From assembly GCF_900167345.1 (NCBI RefSeq), contig NZ_FUXB01000015.1:1-64000 (forward strand): 64,000 nucleotides of DNA, given 5' to 3'. This stretch comes from Vibrio cincinnatiensis DSM 19608. GTDB lineage: Bacteria; Pseudomonadota; Gammaproteobacteria; Enterobacterales; Vibrionaceae. How positions within the stretch are numbered: the first letter of the stretch is position 1; each line of letters opens with the position of its first letter. The notes under the pieces were generated by a model. It saw only the letters and a program-made list of their open reading frames with translations, was not told the origin of the DNA and did no database searches. The translations under genes and the position numbers were made by a program. Below are positions 27,734 through 37,722 of this stretch, piece after piece.

Positions 27734-28741
27734 ATGAAACGCGATTTAGCAATGGCCTTTTCTCGAGTAACCGAAGGCGCGGCTTTAGCTGGCTATAAAT
27801 GGCTTGGCCGTGGTGATAAAAATACCGCCGATGGTGCCGCCGTTGAGGTCATGCGGGCCTTACTGAATAAAACCGAAATCAAAGGTGAAATTGTTATTGG
27901 GGAAGGTGAAATTGATGAAGCCCCAATGCTCTATATTGGTGAGAAAGTAGGGCTAGGTGGCGATGAAGTAGATATTGCTGTTGATCCTATTGAAGGTACC
28001 CGAATGACAGCAATGGGGCAATCCAATGCTCTAGCGGTTCTGGCCGCTGGAGAAAAAGACAGCTTTTTAAAAGCCCCTGACATGTATATGGAAAAGCTAG
28101 TGGTGGGCCCTGGCGCGAAAGGCTGTATTGACTTAAATAAACCGCTGGCTGAAAACCTGACCAATATTGCCAGTGCTCTGAATAAACCTCTCAATCAGCT
28201 AACCGTCATTACCTTAGCAAAACCTCGCCATGACCAAGTGATCAGAGACATGCAAAACATGGGGGTTCGAGTGTTTGCTGTGCCAGATGGTGATGTGGCC
28301 GCATCCATCCTCACTTGTATGCCAGACAGCGAAGTCGATGCGATGTATTGTATCGGTGGTGCACCAGAAGGGGTTGTCTCTGCGGCGGCTATCCGCGCTT
28401 TAGACGGTGATATGCATGGCCGTCTCCTACCTCGTCACCAAGTTAAAGGGGAAACGGAAGATAACCGTATTTGGGGTGCAAAAGAACTGGCTCGTTGCCA
28501 AGAAATGGGCGTTGAGGCAAATAAGGTACTCTGCTTAGAAGAGATGGCACGCAGTGATAATGTTATTTTTGCCGCCACAGGGATCACCAAAGGAGATCTA
28601 CTGGAAGGGATCACTCGTCAAGGTAACATAGCCACCACCGAAACCTTGTTGATTCGTGGTCGCTGCCGCACGATTCGCCGCATCAAATCCACGCACTACT
28701 TAGAGCGAAAAGATCCGGAAGTCCGAGAAATCATTTTGTAA
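27734..28741 (+). CDS. glpX: Class II fructose-1,6-bisphosphatase GlpX
   Basis: 335 residues from the ATG at 27734 with TTGGAG upstream (a GTG at 27728 is in frame but poorly spaced). Gluconeogenic phosphatase that makes fructose 6-phosphate. Metal and substrate motifs: DEAPMLYIGE, VDPIEGTRMTAMGQ and GGAPEGVVSAAA. Here glpX is separate from glpFK, unlike in E. coli, and lies head to head with zapB and convergent with pfkA, the opposing glycolytic enzyme. Confidence 0.96.
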   Translation: MKRDLAMAFSRVTEGAALAGYKWLGRGDKNTADGAAVEVMRALLNKTEIKGEIVIGEGEIDEAPMLYIGEKVGLGGDEVDIAVDPIEGTRMTAMGQSNALAVLAAGEKDSFLKAPDMYMEKLVVGPGAKGCIDLNKPLAENLTNIASALNKPLNQLTVITLAKPRHDQVIRDMQNMGVRVFAVPDGDVAASILTCMPDSEVDAMYCIGGAPEGVVSAAAIRALDGDMHGRLLPRHQVKGETEDNRIWGAKELARCQEMGVEANKVLCLEEMARSDNVIFAATGITKGDLLEGITRQGNIATTETLLIRGRCRTIRRIKSTHYLERKDPEVREIIL

Positions 28742-28767
28742 TATAACAAGGTTGCCCAACAGGTATA

Positions 28768-28793
28768 AAAAAGACCGCGGCGGCGGTCTTTTT
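28768..28793. terminator. Bidirectional terminator between glpX and pfkA
   Basis: Stem AAGACCGC / GCGGTCTT (28771-28778 with 28783-28790), loop GGCG, A-run before and T-run after. Confidence 0.92.
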
Positions 28794-28820
28794 CGATTCA
28801 TCACACATAAAGAGTGTTAA

Positions 28821-29783
28821 TTAGAACAACTCTTCTGCAACTTTGAATAGATCTTGGCGCACAGGGCGTTTCATGGTTTCAATCGCTTCAATGATATCGT
28901 GGTGAACCAGTTCTTCTTTTTGAATACCGACACAGCGACCGCCATGCCCATCGAGTAATAAATGAACCGCGTAGTTACCCATACGAGAAGCAAGAATACG
29001 GTCAAATGCGGTTGGGCGACCACCACGTTGAATATGGCCTAAAACGGTGGCACGAGTCTCACGACCAGTCGCTTTCTCAATCTCTTTCGCCAACTGGCTT
29101 GCATCGGTCATTAGCTCAGTGAGCGCAATGATTGCGTGTTTTTTGCCTTTAGTGATCCCATCTTGAATATTGGAGATCAATTGCTGCATGTCCAAACCCG
29201 TTTCCGGTGTAATCACATATTCACAGCCACCTGCAATCGCAGACATCAGAGTCAGATCACCACAATGACGACCCATGATTTCTACAATCGAAATACGCTG
29301 GTGAGAAGAAGAGGTGTCACGTAGGCGGTCAATCGCATCAATCACAGTATTGATCGCAGAAAGATAGCCAATGGTGTAATCCGTACCAGCAATATCGTTA
29401 TCGATCGTACCCGGTACACCCACACATGGGAAACCCATTTCAGTCAGCTTTTTAGCTCCCATATAAGAGCCATCACCACCGATCACGACCAGAGCATCGA
29501 TGTTGTGTTTCTTTAGATTCTCAATGGCTTTTTTACGAACTTCTTCATCACGAAACTCAGGGAAACGAGCCGAACCTAAGAAAGTTCCCCCTTTATTGAT
29601 CACATCTGAAACACTGTAGCGGTCTAGCTGTTTGATATTATCTTGGTATAAGCCAAGATAACCATCATAAATGCCATAAACACCCAAGCCAGCACCTAAT
29701 GCCGTACGAACAACGCCGCGAATTGCAGCATTCATGCCTGGTGCATCACCACCACTTGTCAAAACACCGATATTCTTAATCAT
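28821..29783 (-). CDS. pfkA: 6-phosphofructokinase I
   Basis: 320 residues from the ATG at 29783, identical in length to E. coli PfkA; GAGG lies upstream at good spacing. ATP-dependent phosphorylation of fructose 6-phosphate, the committed glycolytic step. Motifs: [45 protein letters not shown] with the catalytic aspartate, and EIMGRHCG. The order pfkA-fieF-cpxP-cpxRA is the same as in E. coli. Confidence 0.98.
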   Translation of the reverse strand: MIKNIGVLTSGGDAPGMNAAIRGVVRTALGAGLGVYGIYDGYLGLYQDNIKQLDRYSVSDVINKGGTFLGSARFPEFRDEEVRKKAIENLKKHNIDALVVIGGDGSYMGAKKLTEMGFPCVGVPGTIDNDIAGTDYTIGYLSAINTVIDAIDRLRDTSSSHQRISIVEIMGRHCGDLTLMSAIAGGCEYVITPETGLDMQQLISNIQDGITKGKKHAIIALTELMTDASQLAKEIEKATGRETRATVLGHIQRGGRPTAFDRILASRMGNYAVHLLLDGHGGRCVGIQKEELVHHDIIEAIETMKRPVRQDLFKVAEELF

Positions 29784-29939
29784 GCTCACCCTCGATTTTT
29801 TGAGAATTTAATACTCATTTTTAACGTTGCTCACTAACGACAAGAAGAGCAACAAAATCTGTTTAAACTGTGCGTTATGTTACCTTGCCCAAGCAGGAAT
29901 ACTACTGTTATTTGAGCCTATTTTGTAACTTTACTACTT

Positions 29940-29956
29940 CTGTAAGAGTATTACAG
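29940..29956. promoter_or_regulatory. Inverted repeat upstream of pfkA
   Basis: CTGTAA-GAGTA-TTACAG, a perfect six-base inverted repeat 157 bases before the pfkA start, in an AT-rich region with related half-sites (TTGTAA, CTGTTA) nearby. No known operator is recognised. Confidence 0.3.
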
Positions 29957-30015
29957 TTTTGAAAAAAGGCTTTGTTGATTCACATCAGGATCGTGTTTTT
30001 TAGTTTTATTGAATA

Positions 30016-30042
30016 AAAGATAGTCAAACTCCGGCTATCTTT
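30016..30042 (-). terminator. Terminator of fieF
   Basis: On the minus strand AAAGATAG (30042-30035) pairs with CTATCTTT (30023-30016), followed by TATTC; modest stem but immediately past the fieF stop. Confidence 0.65.
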
Positions 30043-30044
30043 CC

Positions 30045-30953
30045 TTACCAACTGTGATGTTTTTGTTTTTTCTCCATCTCCAATACCACAGAATAAGGAT
30101 CTTGATGAATCAAGACATCGGCACCGGGAAACGTTTTACGTAGTTTTTCTTCTACTTGATCGGAAATGTGGTGAGCCTCAATCAGAGGAATTCGATCTTC
30201 TAACTCAAGGTGCAGTTGGATAAATCGAACTGGCCCTGCCATTCGGGTACGCAGTTGATGCACCCCTAATACCCCGTCAACGGATAGAGAAACCGTATGA
30301 ATCTGAGCCAACTCCTCATCGGGCAGTTTTCTATCCAACAAGGTTTGCACAGCCTGATACGCCATATGAAAAGCGCTATAAAGAATGTAAACACCGATAC
30401 CGATAGCAAAGATAGCATCCGCTTGTTTGAGCCCAAACCAGCTTAACCCTAACGCCACAATGATGGCCGCATTCATGTAAAGATCGGTTTGATAGTGAAG
30501 TGAGTCCGCGGCGATGGCTTGGCTTGCCGTTTTTTTCACTACGTAGCGCTGAAACATCACTAAACCTAAAGTGACCAACATAGCAAACAAACTGACATAA
30601 ATACCGTATTCCGGTGACTGCAAATCATGGGGCCGGAAAAAACGCTCAACACCATTCAAAATTAAGAAGCAGGCAGAGCCTGAGATAAACATCGCTTGAG
30701 CTAACGCCGCCAATGACTCCGCTTTACCATGCCCAAAAGCATGTTCTCGATCAGCAGGTTGCAGGGCATAACGAACCACAATTAAATTGACGGCTGAAGC
30801 GGCAATATCGAGCAAAGAATCGACCACGGAGGCCAATAAACTAACCGAACCAGTAACCCACCAAGCGGCTATTTTTACCAGCAATAAGAAACTCGCAACA
30901 ATGGTTGCCGTCCAGGCCGCGAGTGTCACTAAACGTGCGTATTCCTTTTTCAT
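30045..30953 (-). CDS. fieF: Cation diffusion facilitator FieF (YiiP type)
   Basis: 302 residues. Six membrane helices and a C-terminal cytoplasmic domain; exports Fe2+/Zn2+ by proton antiport. The transport site residues Asp45 and Asp49 (SVVDSLLDI) and His153 and Asp157 ([10 protein letters not shown]) match YiiP. The C-terminal domain holds the His/Asp-rich dimer metal site ([22 protein letters not shown]). Neighbour of pfkA and cpxP as in E. coli. A -10-like TATAAT lies on the minus strand at 30991-30986. Confidence 0.95.
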   Translation of the reverse strand: MKKEYARLVTLAAWTATIVASFLLLVKIAAWWVTGSVSLLASVVDSLLDIAASAVNLIVVRYALQPADREHAFGHGKAESLAALAQAMFISGSACFLILNGVERFFRPHDLQSPEYGIYVSLFAMLVTLGLVMFQRYVVKKTASQAIAADSLHYQTDLYMNAAIIVALGLSWFGLKQADAIFAIGIGVYILYSAFHMAYQAVQTLLDRKLPDEELAQIHTVSLSVDGVLGVHQLRTRMAGPVRFIQLHLELEDRIPLIEAHHISDQVEEKLRKTFPGADVLIHQDPYSVVLEMEKKQKHHSW

Positions 30954-31090
30954 TGCTTCTCACCGTCACAAAATACAAAAGGCCAATTATACACATTAAG
31001 TAACGTAAACAGCAGATTTCCCCTTCCCCAAATGAAACCAAGCAAGAGCGATGAACGGCAAAAATACCCACTGAGCAGAACAGAATAGAC

Positions 31091-31117
31091 AAAGGCAGCA
31101 CACTAAGTGCTGCCTTT
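31091..31117. terminator. Terminator of cpxP
   Basis: Stem AAAGGCAGCAC / GTGCTGCCTTT (31091-31101 with 31107-31117), 11 base pairs, loop ACTAA. It lies 27 bases past the cpxP stop. Confidence 0.75.
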
Positions 31118-31143
31118 GTTAAATCAACTCGGCTTTCTCTTAA

Positions 31144-31683
31144 TTAAGAACGACCTTTACCTTTTGCACCATCATTATTGCCACGAGGCCCCTCACCGCT
31201 TCCTCTTGGGCCTTTCTGCCAGTTTTCATCCATACATTCTTGCTGCAATGTTTGTAGTTGTTCTTTCTGATCATCCGTCAAAATATTCATCATCTGATGA
31301 CGATGTTTCATCATTTCAACCCGACGCTCAACTTGCATGTCCACCATCTGTTTTGCCAATTCCGTCGCGGCGGCCTGATCAAAATCTGGGGCAAGCATCA
31401 AGTTACGTTCTTGGTCACGTAACGAACGCATGTCATCTCGAGGGCCAGATTTTCGCTTTTCTTGCATGGCTTGACGATGCTGATCACGCAGTGTTTTCAT
31501 TTGCTCTTGCTGCTCTGGCGTTAACTTAAGCTCTCTTGCCATCGCACGGTCATTATGCATACCACACATACCATCGTGGTTAGGTTTACCTTTACCACCA
31601 TAGGCAAAAGCACTGGCAGTACCGAATACTAACGGGAATACCGCCGCCGCTAACACCATTTTTCTTGTCATATTCATCATCAT
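31144..31683 (-). CDS. cpxP: CpxP-family periplasmic stress protein
   Basis: 179 residues with a signal peptide (MTRKMVLAAAVFPLVFG..., cleavage near AFA). Two LTxxQ motifs (LTPEQQ and LTDDQK) mark the Spy/CpxP family; the rest is helical and rich in Met, Gln and Arg, with a low-complexity Gly/Arg tail. CpxP damps the sensor CpxA until misfolded protein titrates it away. Divergent from cpxRA with a CpxR box between, which supports CpxP over its paralogue Spy. Confidence 0.92.
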   Translation of the reverse strand: MMMNMTRKMVLAAAVFPLVFGTASAFAYGGKGKPNHDGMCGMHNDRAMARELKLTPEQQEQMKTLRDQHRQAMQEKRKSGPRDDMRSLRDQERNLMLAPDFDQAAATELAKQMVDMQVERRVEMMKHRHQMMNILTDDQKEQLQTLQQECMDENWQKGPRGSGEGPRGNNDGAKGKGRS

Positions 31684-31817
31684 TTCCTCTATTACTGATT
31701 ATCGTCCTGCCATTTCATTACTCATCTCGTAAGAAAACCAGGCACGATAAGAAGGTCTGCTTATGTCGTCGTTAAGTGTAGAATAGACCCTGATAGGTAA
31801 AGTGGTGTTTAGAGAGC

Positions 31818-31832
31818 GTAAAGAATCGTAAA
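31818..31832. promoter_or_regulatory. CpxR box between cpxP and cpxR
   Basis: GTAAA-GAATC-GTAAA, an exact match to the CpxR consensus GTAAA-N5-GTAAA. It is 135 bases from cpxP and 77 from cpxR, so may control both directions. Confidence 0.85.
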
Positions 31833-31908
31833 GAGTGACCTCTCTGCTGCTGCTTTCTTTACTTTCACAGTAAACTATCGCTAATCCAAGACCAATAAAG
31901 AGGCGGTT

Positions 31909-32595
31909 ATGGCACATATTCTTCTGATTGATGACGATACAGAACTGACCAGTTTGCTTAAAGAAGTGCTGAGCTATGAAGGGTTCGAAGTATCAGAAGC
32001 CAATGATGGGCTCTCTGGACTTGAAGTGCTCGATGACAGTATCGACCTGATTTTGCTTGATGTCATGATGCCAAAATTAAATGGTATGGAAACACTGAAA
32101 AGACTGCGTGAGCATTGGCAGACTCCGGTGCTTATGCTCACGGCAAAAGGGGAAGAAATTGATAGGGTGATCGGTTTAGAATTGGGCGCCGATGACTATC
32201 TCCCTAAACCCTTTAGTGACAGAGAACTGCTTGCCCGTATTCGCGCTATTTTACGCCGGACACAAACTTCGTTAACCAATAAATCGTCTGATGTTATCGA
32301 ATGCCAAGACTTACAGCTTTACCCTGGAAAACAAGAAGCCTATTGCCAGGGGCAGTTATTAGATTTAACCAGTACGGAATTTGCCCTACTGGCCCATTTT
32401 GTACAGCACCCAGGCGAAACAGTCACTAAAGAAGCACTCAGTCTTGATGTATTAGGTAAACGTCTCGCGGCCTTTGACCGAGCCATTGATATGCATGTCT
32501 CAAATTTACGTAAAAAGCTGCCTGAACGAGCGGATAATAAACCACGAATCAAAACGTTACGGGGGCGAGGTTACTTAATGGTGCAGGAGGATTAA
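31909..32595 (+). CDS. cpxR: Response regulator CpxR
   Basis: 228 residues. Receiver domain with Asp51 as phosphoacceptor (LILLDVMMP), acidic pocket IDDD at 7-10 and the conserved lysine in LPKPF; OmpR-type winged helix at the C-terminus. Activates envelope-stress genes such as cpxP. Its stop overlaps the cpxA start by one base (TAATG at 32593-32597). Confidence 0.97.
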   Translation: MAHILLIDDDTELTSLLKEVLSYEGFEVSEANDGLSGLEVLDDSIDLILLDVMMPKLNGMETLKRLREHWQTPVLMLTAKGEEIDRVIGLELGADDYLPKPFSDRELLARIRAILRRTQTSLTNKSSDVIECQDLQLYPGKQEAYCQGQLLDLTSTEFALLAHFVQHPGETVTKEALSLDVLGKRLAAFDRAIDMHVSNLRKKLPERADNKPRIKTLRGRGYLMVQED

Positions 32596-33974
32596 TGCGT
32601 CTCCCTAGACTAAATAATTTATATGGCCGTATTTTTGCTATTTTCTGGCTAACCATGCTACTGGTGATTATCGCCGTTCTCTCCTTGCCACATCTCGATC
32701 CCAGAAAATCTCGAGATTTACCCGCGAGCACCCATCAGCGAATGCTCAATTCTAAACAGCTCATTGAAGAGCGTTTTCGCCATCAAACCCAATTATCTCG
32801 TATCATTGCCCAGCTTGAACCAATGGGAAATCTGCATAATGATACTCGCCCTCGGTTTTTTATCGCCGATCAAGAGGGGAATATCCTCACCACTAAGCGG
32901 CATGAAGATTTTAAACTCAAGGCGCTAAGAAATTTCACAACAAGCATTGAATCGGTAGATAAACCTCAACAGCGTTTATATGGACGGTATATGATTTCAG
33001 GCCCGGTCCCTATTCAACTCGCACAGCAAGATTTATTGCTCTATATGGGGTTACGTTGGGATGAGCCGCCACCTTTCTTGCTGCGTTTATTTGATAAACC
33101 GTTGCACCTTTTACTGTCTGTGATGCTAATCAGTACCCCATTATTACTTTGGCTCGCTTGGGCGTTAAGCCAACCAGCCCAGCGTTTTGCTTCTGCGGCA
33201 CAACGTGTCGCCAGAGGAGAGTTTGTTGTCGATCCAGATCTCGAACGCGGAACGACCGAATTTCGTCAGGCAGGACGCAGCTTTAACCAAATGGTGGAAG
33301 CGGTCAATCTCATCATTTCCGGTCAACAACGACTACTCTCAGACATTTCCCATGAGTTGCGTTCGCCTTTAACTCGCCTACGCATGGCCAACGCATTAGC
33401 AGTCAGAAAACAAGGGCAAAGCAGTGAGTTGGAACGCATTGACACCGAAGCGCAGCGGCTAGAATGCATGATAGGTGAGCTACTTGAACTTTCTCGAACA
33501 CAAACAAATAGTCACCTTAGCCGAGAGATACAGCCATTAAGCAGCTTATGGGAAGAAATCTTAGACGATGCACAATTTGAAGCAGAACAAATGCACAAAA
33601 CGCTCCTTCGAAATCCTATACCTGAACGGCTCATCTCTGGAAGCCCCAAATTATTGATGAGCGCTTTGGAAAATATAGTTCGAAATGCCATTAGCTACAG
33701 TACTGATCTCATTGAAGTGCGTTTTACCGCCACCTCTCAACAACTCACTATCACCGTTGAAGACAATGGCCCGGGTGTTCCTGATGAGGAACTCAAGGAT
33801 ATTTTCCGCCCCTTCTACCGAGTGTCAACCGCTCGAGATAGGCACAGTGGTGGTACAGGATTAGGCTTAACCATTACCGAAAACGCCATTCGCCAGCACA
33901 GCGGCCAAGTGATCGCCAGCCGTAGCCAACTCGGAGGGCTGAAAGTTAAAGTGACATTACCGCTCCAACCTTGA
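32595..33974 (+). CDS. cpxA: Sensor histidine kinase CpxA
   Basis: 459 residues. Membrane helix at about 12-32, a periplasmic sensor domain (about 35-165), second membrane helix about 170-190, HAMP, then the H-box DISHELRSPLTRLRM with His253 and the ATP domain (NIVRNAISYS, VEDNGPGVPDEE, GGTGLGLTI). Senses envelope misfolding and phosphorylates CpxR. Co-transcribed with cpxR. Confidence 0.97.
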   Translation: MRLPRLNNLYGRIFAIFWLTMLLVIIAVLSLPHLDPRKSRDLPASTHQRMLNSKQLIEERFRHQTQLSRIIAQLEPMGNLHNDTRPRFFIADQEGNILTTKRHEDFKLKALRNFTTSIESVDKPQQRLYGRYMISGPVPIQLAQQDLLLYMGLRWDEPPPFLLRLFDKPLHLLLSVMLISTPLLLWLAWALSQPAQRFASAAQRVARGEFVVDPDLERGTTEFRQAGRSFNQMVEAVNLIISGQQRLLSDISHELRSPLTRLRMANALAVRKQGQSSELERIDTEAQRLECMIGELLELSRTQTNSHLSREIQPLSSLWEEILDDAQFEAEQMHKTLLRNPIPERLISGSPKLLMSALENIVRNAISYSTDLIEVRFTATSQQLTITVEDNGPGVPDEELKDIFRPFYRVSTARDRHSGGTGLGLTITENAIRQHSGQVIASRSQLGGLKVKVTLPLQP

Positions 33975-33986
33975 GTCAGGTATAAT
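33957..33986 (+). promoter_or_regulatory. Candidate trmL promoter
   Basis: A perfect -10 TATAAT (33981-33986) lies 31 bases before trmL. The -35 (TTACCG at 33957-33962, 18-base spacer) is weak and overlaps the end of cpxA. Confidence 0.45.
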
Positions 33987-34016
33987 CATCGACTCCACTT
34001 AAAAAAGTAGTACACC

Positions 34017-34490
34017 ATGTTTGATATTGCTCTTTATGAACCAGAAATTGCTCCCAATACCGGTAACATCATCCGATTATCGGCTAACTGTGGGGCGAAT
34101 TTACATCTGATTGAACCTTTAGGCTTCGATTTGGAAGAGAAAAAAGTTCGCCGAGCTGGGTTGGACTATCATGATTTAACGAGAGTGACGCGCCATAAAA
34201 ACTATCAAGCGTTTCTCGATTATCTCGCAACACGAGGCAGTTATCGTATTTTTGCGTGCACCACAAAAACGACTGGGCATCATGTTGATGCACAGTTTCA
34301 AGCTGGGGATGTCTTGCTGTTTGGCCCAGAAACGCGAGGGTTACCTGCCGATCTGATTGAAAGCCTGCCTATGAAACAACGTATTCGTATTCCGATGATG
34401 CCTGAAGCTCGAAGCCTCAATTTATCTAACGCTGTGGCGATCATTGCTTTTGAAGCATGGCGACAAATGGGGTTTACCGGCGCTCAATAA
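34017..34490 (+). CDS. trmL: tRNA (cytidine(34)-2'-O)-methyltransferase TrmL
   Basis: 157 residues, the size of the minimal SPOUT enzyme YibK/TrmL. It 2'-O-methylates the wobble base of tRNA-Leu. Motifs: [29 protein letters not shown] and [19 protein letters not shown], which form the trefoil knot binding SAM. Stands alone after cpxA with its own terminator. Confidence 0.96.
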   Translation: MFDIALYEPEIAPNTGNIIRLSANCGANLHLIEPLGFDLEEKKVRRAGLDYHDLTRVTRHKNYQAFLDYLATRGSYRIFACTTKTTGHHVDAQFQAGDVLLFGPETRGLPADLIESLPMKQRIRIPMMPEARSLNLSNAVAIIAFEAWRQMGFTGAQ

Positions 34491-34542
34491 TGCGCCTGAG
34501 TCATCAACATTTATACACAAACTAGAGAAACATGAGAAAAGC

Positions 34543-34569
34543 AAAAAGGTCGCCTAAGCGACCTTTTAT
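34543..34569. terminator. Bidirectional terminator between trmL and the cold-shock gene
   Basis: Stem AAAGGTCGC / GCGACCTTT (34545-34553 with 34558-34566), loop CTAA. Confidence 0.88.
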
Positions 34570-34592
34570 ATATTCTGATAAGTATCAGTCTA

Positions 34593-34805
34593 TTATAGAG
34601 TTACAACTTGAGCAGCTTGTAAACCTTTTTGACCATTTTCAACGATGAAAGATACTTTTTGGCCTTCAATAAGAGTTTTAAAACCTTCAGAAGCGATAGC
34701 ATTGAAATGTACGAATACATCTGCGCCGCCGTTGTCTTGAGATAGGAAACCAAAACCTTTAGTTTCGTTAAACCATTTTACTGTGCCAGTTGCTTTGTTA
34801 GACAT
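34593..34805 (-). CDS. CspA-family cold-shock protein
   Basis: 70 residues, a single cold-shock domain. RNP1 (KGFGFLS) and RNP2 (VFVHF) RNA-binding motifs are intact, with the basic [15 protein letters not shown] start. It binds single-stranded RNA as an RNA chaperone. Which csp paralogue this is cannot be settled here. The leader of about 180 bases from a good promoter at 34992-35020 is typical of cold-inducible csp genes. Confidence 0.93.
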   Translation of the reverse strand: MSNKATGTVKWFNETKGFGFLSQDNGGADVFVHFNAIASEGFKTLIEGQKVSFIVENGQKGLQAAQVVTL

Positions 34806-34991
34806 AATTTGTCCCTTATTTTATAAAATTCATTGAATGATGCGCTGATGCGCCAATTCGCTTTAGCATGAATTATTTAATGTAACGAATCAGGTAAGGG
34901 AAATATTAGAACAACAACTTTTACGATGGGATACTAAGAATTTACTTTTACTTTTGATTTCATTAATAACTCTTAACTATAGAGCCAGAAC

Positions 34992-35020
34992 ACTATAGGG
35001 GCTTATCCAGTAATAAGCAA
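34992..35020 (-). promoter_or_regulatory. Promoter of the cold-shock gene, long leader
   Basis: Minus strand -35 TTGCTT (35020-35015), 17-base spacer, -10 TATAGT (34997-34992). Transcription from here leaves a leader of roughly 180 bases before the ATG at 34805, a common feature of cold-shock mRNAs. Confidence 0.7.
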
Positions 35021-35035
35021 ATGTTTTCTTCTGAA

Positions 35036-35055
35036 ACTGAAAAATAATTTTCAGT
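35036..35055. other. AT-rich hairpin after fxsA
   Basis: ACTGAAAA / TTTTCAGT (35036-35043 with 35048-35055), loop ATAA. It could be a weak terminator for fxsA ahead of the csp promoter. Confidence 0.35.
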
Positions 35056-35091
35056 GATGCATTCTTTGCTTATCCACTACCAATAAGAGCG

Positions 35092-35580
35092 CTAATGAAG
35101 CCGTGGCGAGGAATCATCATCCTTGTCATCTTTACGCTGAAACTCACCTTCAAAGGTTTTACCTTGCTGAGTATGATGAAAGGCTGAGTTCGAATGAGAA
35201 AAAGAGGTGCTGTTCATCTGGCTGACGATTACCTTGCTCATCAAATAGGTAGCGAATCGTGCGCGAGGAATCGGTAGCAGTAACACCAAACCCAGTGTAT
35301 CCGTCACAAAGCCCGGCGTGATCAGCAATAACCCCGCCACAGCAAGCATAACGCCTTCCATGATCTGTTGTGCAGGAAGCTCACCTTGTTCCATACGCCG
35401 TTGCACTGCCGCTAAGGTTAAGATTCCCTGACTACGAACCAATGAAGCACCCACCACCGCGGTTAACAGCACAAAAGCGATGGTCGGCCACAGCCCAATA
35501 ACGCTGCCCAATTGAATAAATACGGCAATTTCAATAATCGGCAAAGTAATAAATGCCACCAGCAAAATAGGAAACACCAT
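35092..35580 (-). CDS. fxsA: FxsA family membrane protein
   Basis: 162 residues; ATG preceded by AAGGAGCG. N-terminal hydrophobic part with about four membrane segments (FPILLVAFITLPIIEIAVF; the motif LLITPGFVTDTLGLVLLLP is the family signature), then a polar tail ending in DDKDDDSS. Overproduction of FxsA lets E. coli escape F-plasmid exclusion of phage T7; the normal role is unknown. Divergent from aspA, as in E. coli. Confidence 0.93.
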   Translation of the reverse strand: MVFPILLVAFITLPIIEIAVFIQLGSVIGLWPTIAFVLLTAVVGASLVRSQGILTLAAVQRRMEQGELPAQQIMEGVMLAVAGLLLITPGFVTDTLGLVLLLPIPRARFATYLMSKVIVSQMNSTSFSHSNSAFHHTQQGKTFEGEFQRKDDKDDDSSPRLH

Positions 35581-36056
35581 CGCTCCTTAACTCAAATACT
35601 CGACACCTAAACGGTTAACTCGACAGGCAAAAAAGAGACCACCACGTGAAGTCACATCAACCATGATGGATCAACCTTATCGCAGAATCTGCAACGGTAA
35701 CGTGATGCAAGAAGGAGTGCAACTTTTCCATTTTATTTGTCTTATACGCTCACCTATCGCCTTGAAGATCGCCGACAATCATTAAGGCGAATCATTCATA
35801 TTTTCAATCGATTAGCGAACATATTTTCCCTTTCATGCACAGACTGAGACCAGCGAGGAATATCCGGTAAATCTTTTCACTTTATTAGTAAAAAAAGTGA
35901 TCCAGTTCCTATTTTTTATATACCACTCAAGTATTATGCCTCGAAGAAGTCAGGACCGATTTTTTCAGCCCCAAATTCTGATGAATGGATTCTTAAGGCA
36001 GATGTGGCTAAGTATTATCACTCTAAAGTTAGAATTATTATCTTAAGGATCCTGTT
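35581..36056. promoter_or_regulatory. fxsA-aspA intergenic region
   Basis: 476 bases without a convincing gene. AT-rich near aspA, where the anaerobic/CRP-type controls of aspA would be expected, but I find no good FNR (TTGAT-N4-ATCAA) or CRP site by eye. A Shine-Dalgarno AAGGAT precedes the aspA ATG. Confidence 0.4.
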
Positions 36057-37508
36057 ATGGCTACCCTATCTGATGCCTCTATTACCACCTCTAAAGCAAC
36101 GCGAATTGAAGAAGATTTATTAGGTCAACGTCATGTTCCTGCGGATGCTTACTATGGCATCCATACACTACGTGCAATTGAAAACTTTAACATTTCTAAT
36201 GTCACTATTTCCGATGTCCCTGAATTTGTACGCGGTATGGTGATGACCAAAAAAGCCGCAGCATTAGCCAACAAAGAGCTAGGGGTTATTCCCAAAGAGG
36301 TAGCAAACTACATCATCCAAGCGTGTGATCTGATTTTAGACACCGGAAAATGTATGGATCAATTCCCATCAGACGTCTTCCAAGGTGGCGCTGGTACTTC
36401 TGTTAACATGAATACCAACGAAGTGATTGCGAACGTTGCATTAGAACTGATGGGCAAAGAAAAAGGCCAATACGAGTTCATTAACCCAAATGATCACGTC
36501 AATAAAAGCCAGTCAACCAACTGTGCTTATCCAACTGGCTTCCGAATTGCCGTTTATAACAGCGTACTTAAACTGATTGAATCGGTTGAGTATATTAAAG
36601 GGGCTTTCGAACTCAAAGCCGCAGAGTACAAAGATGTACTTAAAATGGGTCGTACCCAATTACAAGATGCGGTTCCGATGACGGTTGGTCAAGAGTTCCA
36701 CGCTTGGGCTGTCACGCTTAATGAAGAAATTCGTGCTTTGCAATACACCTCAAAATTGCTACTGGAAGTGAACCTTGGTGCAACAGCGATTGGTACTGGC
36801 TTAAATACAGCGCCGGGCTATCAAGCAGCATCAGTGAAACACTTAGCGGCCGTAACCGGCCTTGAGGTCGTTCCTGCAGAAGATTTAATCGAAGCGACGT
36901 CTGACTGTGGAGCATATGTAATGACCCATGGTGCACTGAAACGCCTAGCCATGAAACTGTCTAAAATCTGTAATGATTTACGTCTGCTTTCTTCCGGCCC
37001 ACGCGCTGGCTTAAATGAAATCAACTTGCCAGAATTGCAAGCGGGTTCTTCTATCATGCCAGCAAAAGTTAACCCTGTGATTCCTGAAGTGGTTAACCAA
37101 GTGTGCTTTAAAGTCTTTGGTAACGACAACACGATTACTTATGCAGCAGAAGCGGGCCAATTACAGCTAAACGTTATGGAACCTGTCATTGCACAAGCTA
37201 TGTTTGAATCCATTTCTTTACTTTCTAATGCTTGCGTGAACTTACGCGACAAGTGTGTGGATGGTATTACGGTCAATAAAGAGATCTGTGAAAATTATGT
37301 CTTCAACTCTATCGGTATCGTGACCTATCTAAACCCTTATATCGGCCACCATGAAGGCGATATCGTCGGTAAGATCTGTGCTGAAACCGGTAAGAGTGTT
37401 CGTGAAGTGGTTCTTGAACGTGGGTTGCTCAGCGCAGAAGAATTAGATGATATCTTCTCTGTTGAAAACCTAATGCATCCTCAATATAAAGCAAAACGCT
37501 ACGAATAA
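36057..37508 (+). CDS. aspA: Aspartate ammonia-lyase (aspartase)
   Basis: 483 residues. Converts aspartate to fumarate and ammonia. The superfamily signature [11 protein letters not shown], with the catalytic serine in the flexible loop, is present, as are [17 protein letters not shown] and [16 protein letters not shown]. Placed before dcuA, as in E. coli, so aspartate can be turned into fumarate, the acceptor used by the fumarate reductase at the left end of this window. Confidence 0.98.
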   Translation: MATLSDASITTSKATRIEEDLLGQRHVPADAYYGIHTLRAIENFNISNVTISDVPEFVRGMVMTKKAAALANKELGVIPKEVANYIIQACDLILDTGKCMDQFPSDVFQGGAGTSVNMNTNEVIANVALELMGKEKGQYEFINPNDHVNKSQSTNCAYPTGFRIAVYNSVLKLIESVEYIKGAFELKAAEYKDVLKMGRTQLQDAVPMTVGQEFHAWAVTLNEEIRALQYTSKLLLEVNLGATAIGTGLNTAPGYQAASVKHLAAVTGLEVVPAEDLIEATSDCGAYVMTHGALKRLAMKLSKICNDLRLLSSGPRAGLNEINLPELQAGSSIMPAKVNPVIPEVVNQVCFKVFGNDNTITYAAEAGQLQLNVMEPVIAQAMFESISLLSNACVNLRDKCVDGITVNKEICENYVFNSIGIVTYLNPYIGHHEGDIVGKICAETGKSVREVVLERGLLSAEELDDIFSVENLMHPQYKAKRYE

Positions 37509-37523
37509 TCGTAAGTGATACCC

Positions 37524-37551
37524 GAAGGCTCTGATTCACAGAGCCTTCTTA
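37524..37551 (+). terminator. Hairpin between aspA and dcuA
   Basis: Stem GAAGGCTCTG / CAGAGCCTTC (37524-37533 with 37539-37548), loop ATTCA, only a short T-rich tail. Probably a partial terminator or mRNA-processing hairpin. Confidence 0.6.
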
Positions 37552-37722
37552 CTTTCTGACGGTTAAAAAATGAGAAAAAATTATCCTATATCATGGCATA
37601 ATCATTTTTTTCGCTGTCGTTAATGAGTTTCCCTTGGTCATGATGGTGAGTTGCAACAACGACACTCGCTAGTAAGCCAATATAAGGGAGTAGGAATTAA
37701 TCATAATCTTTAGGAGTATAAG

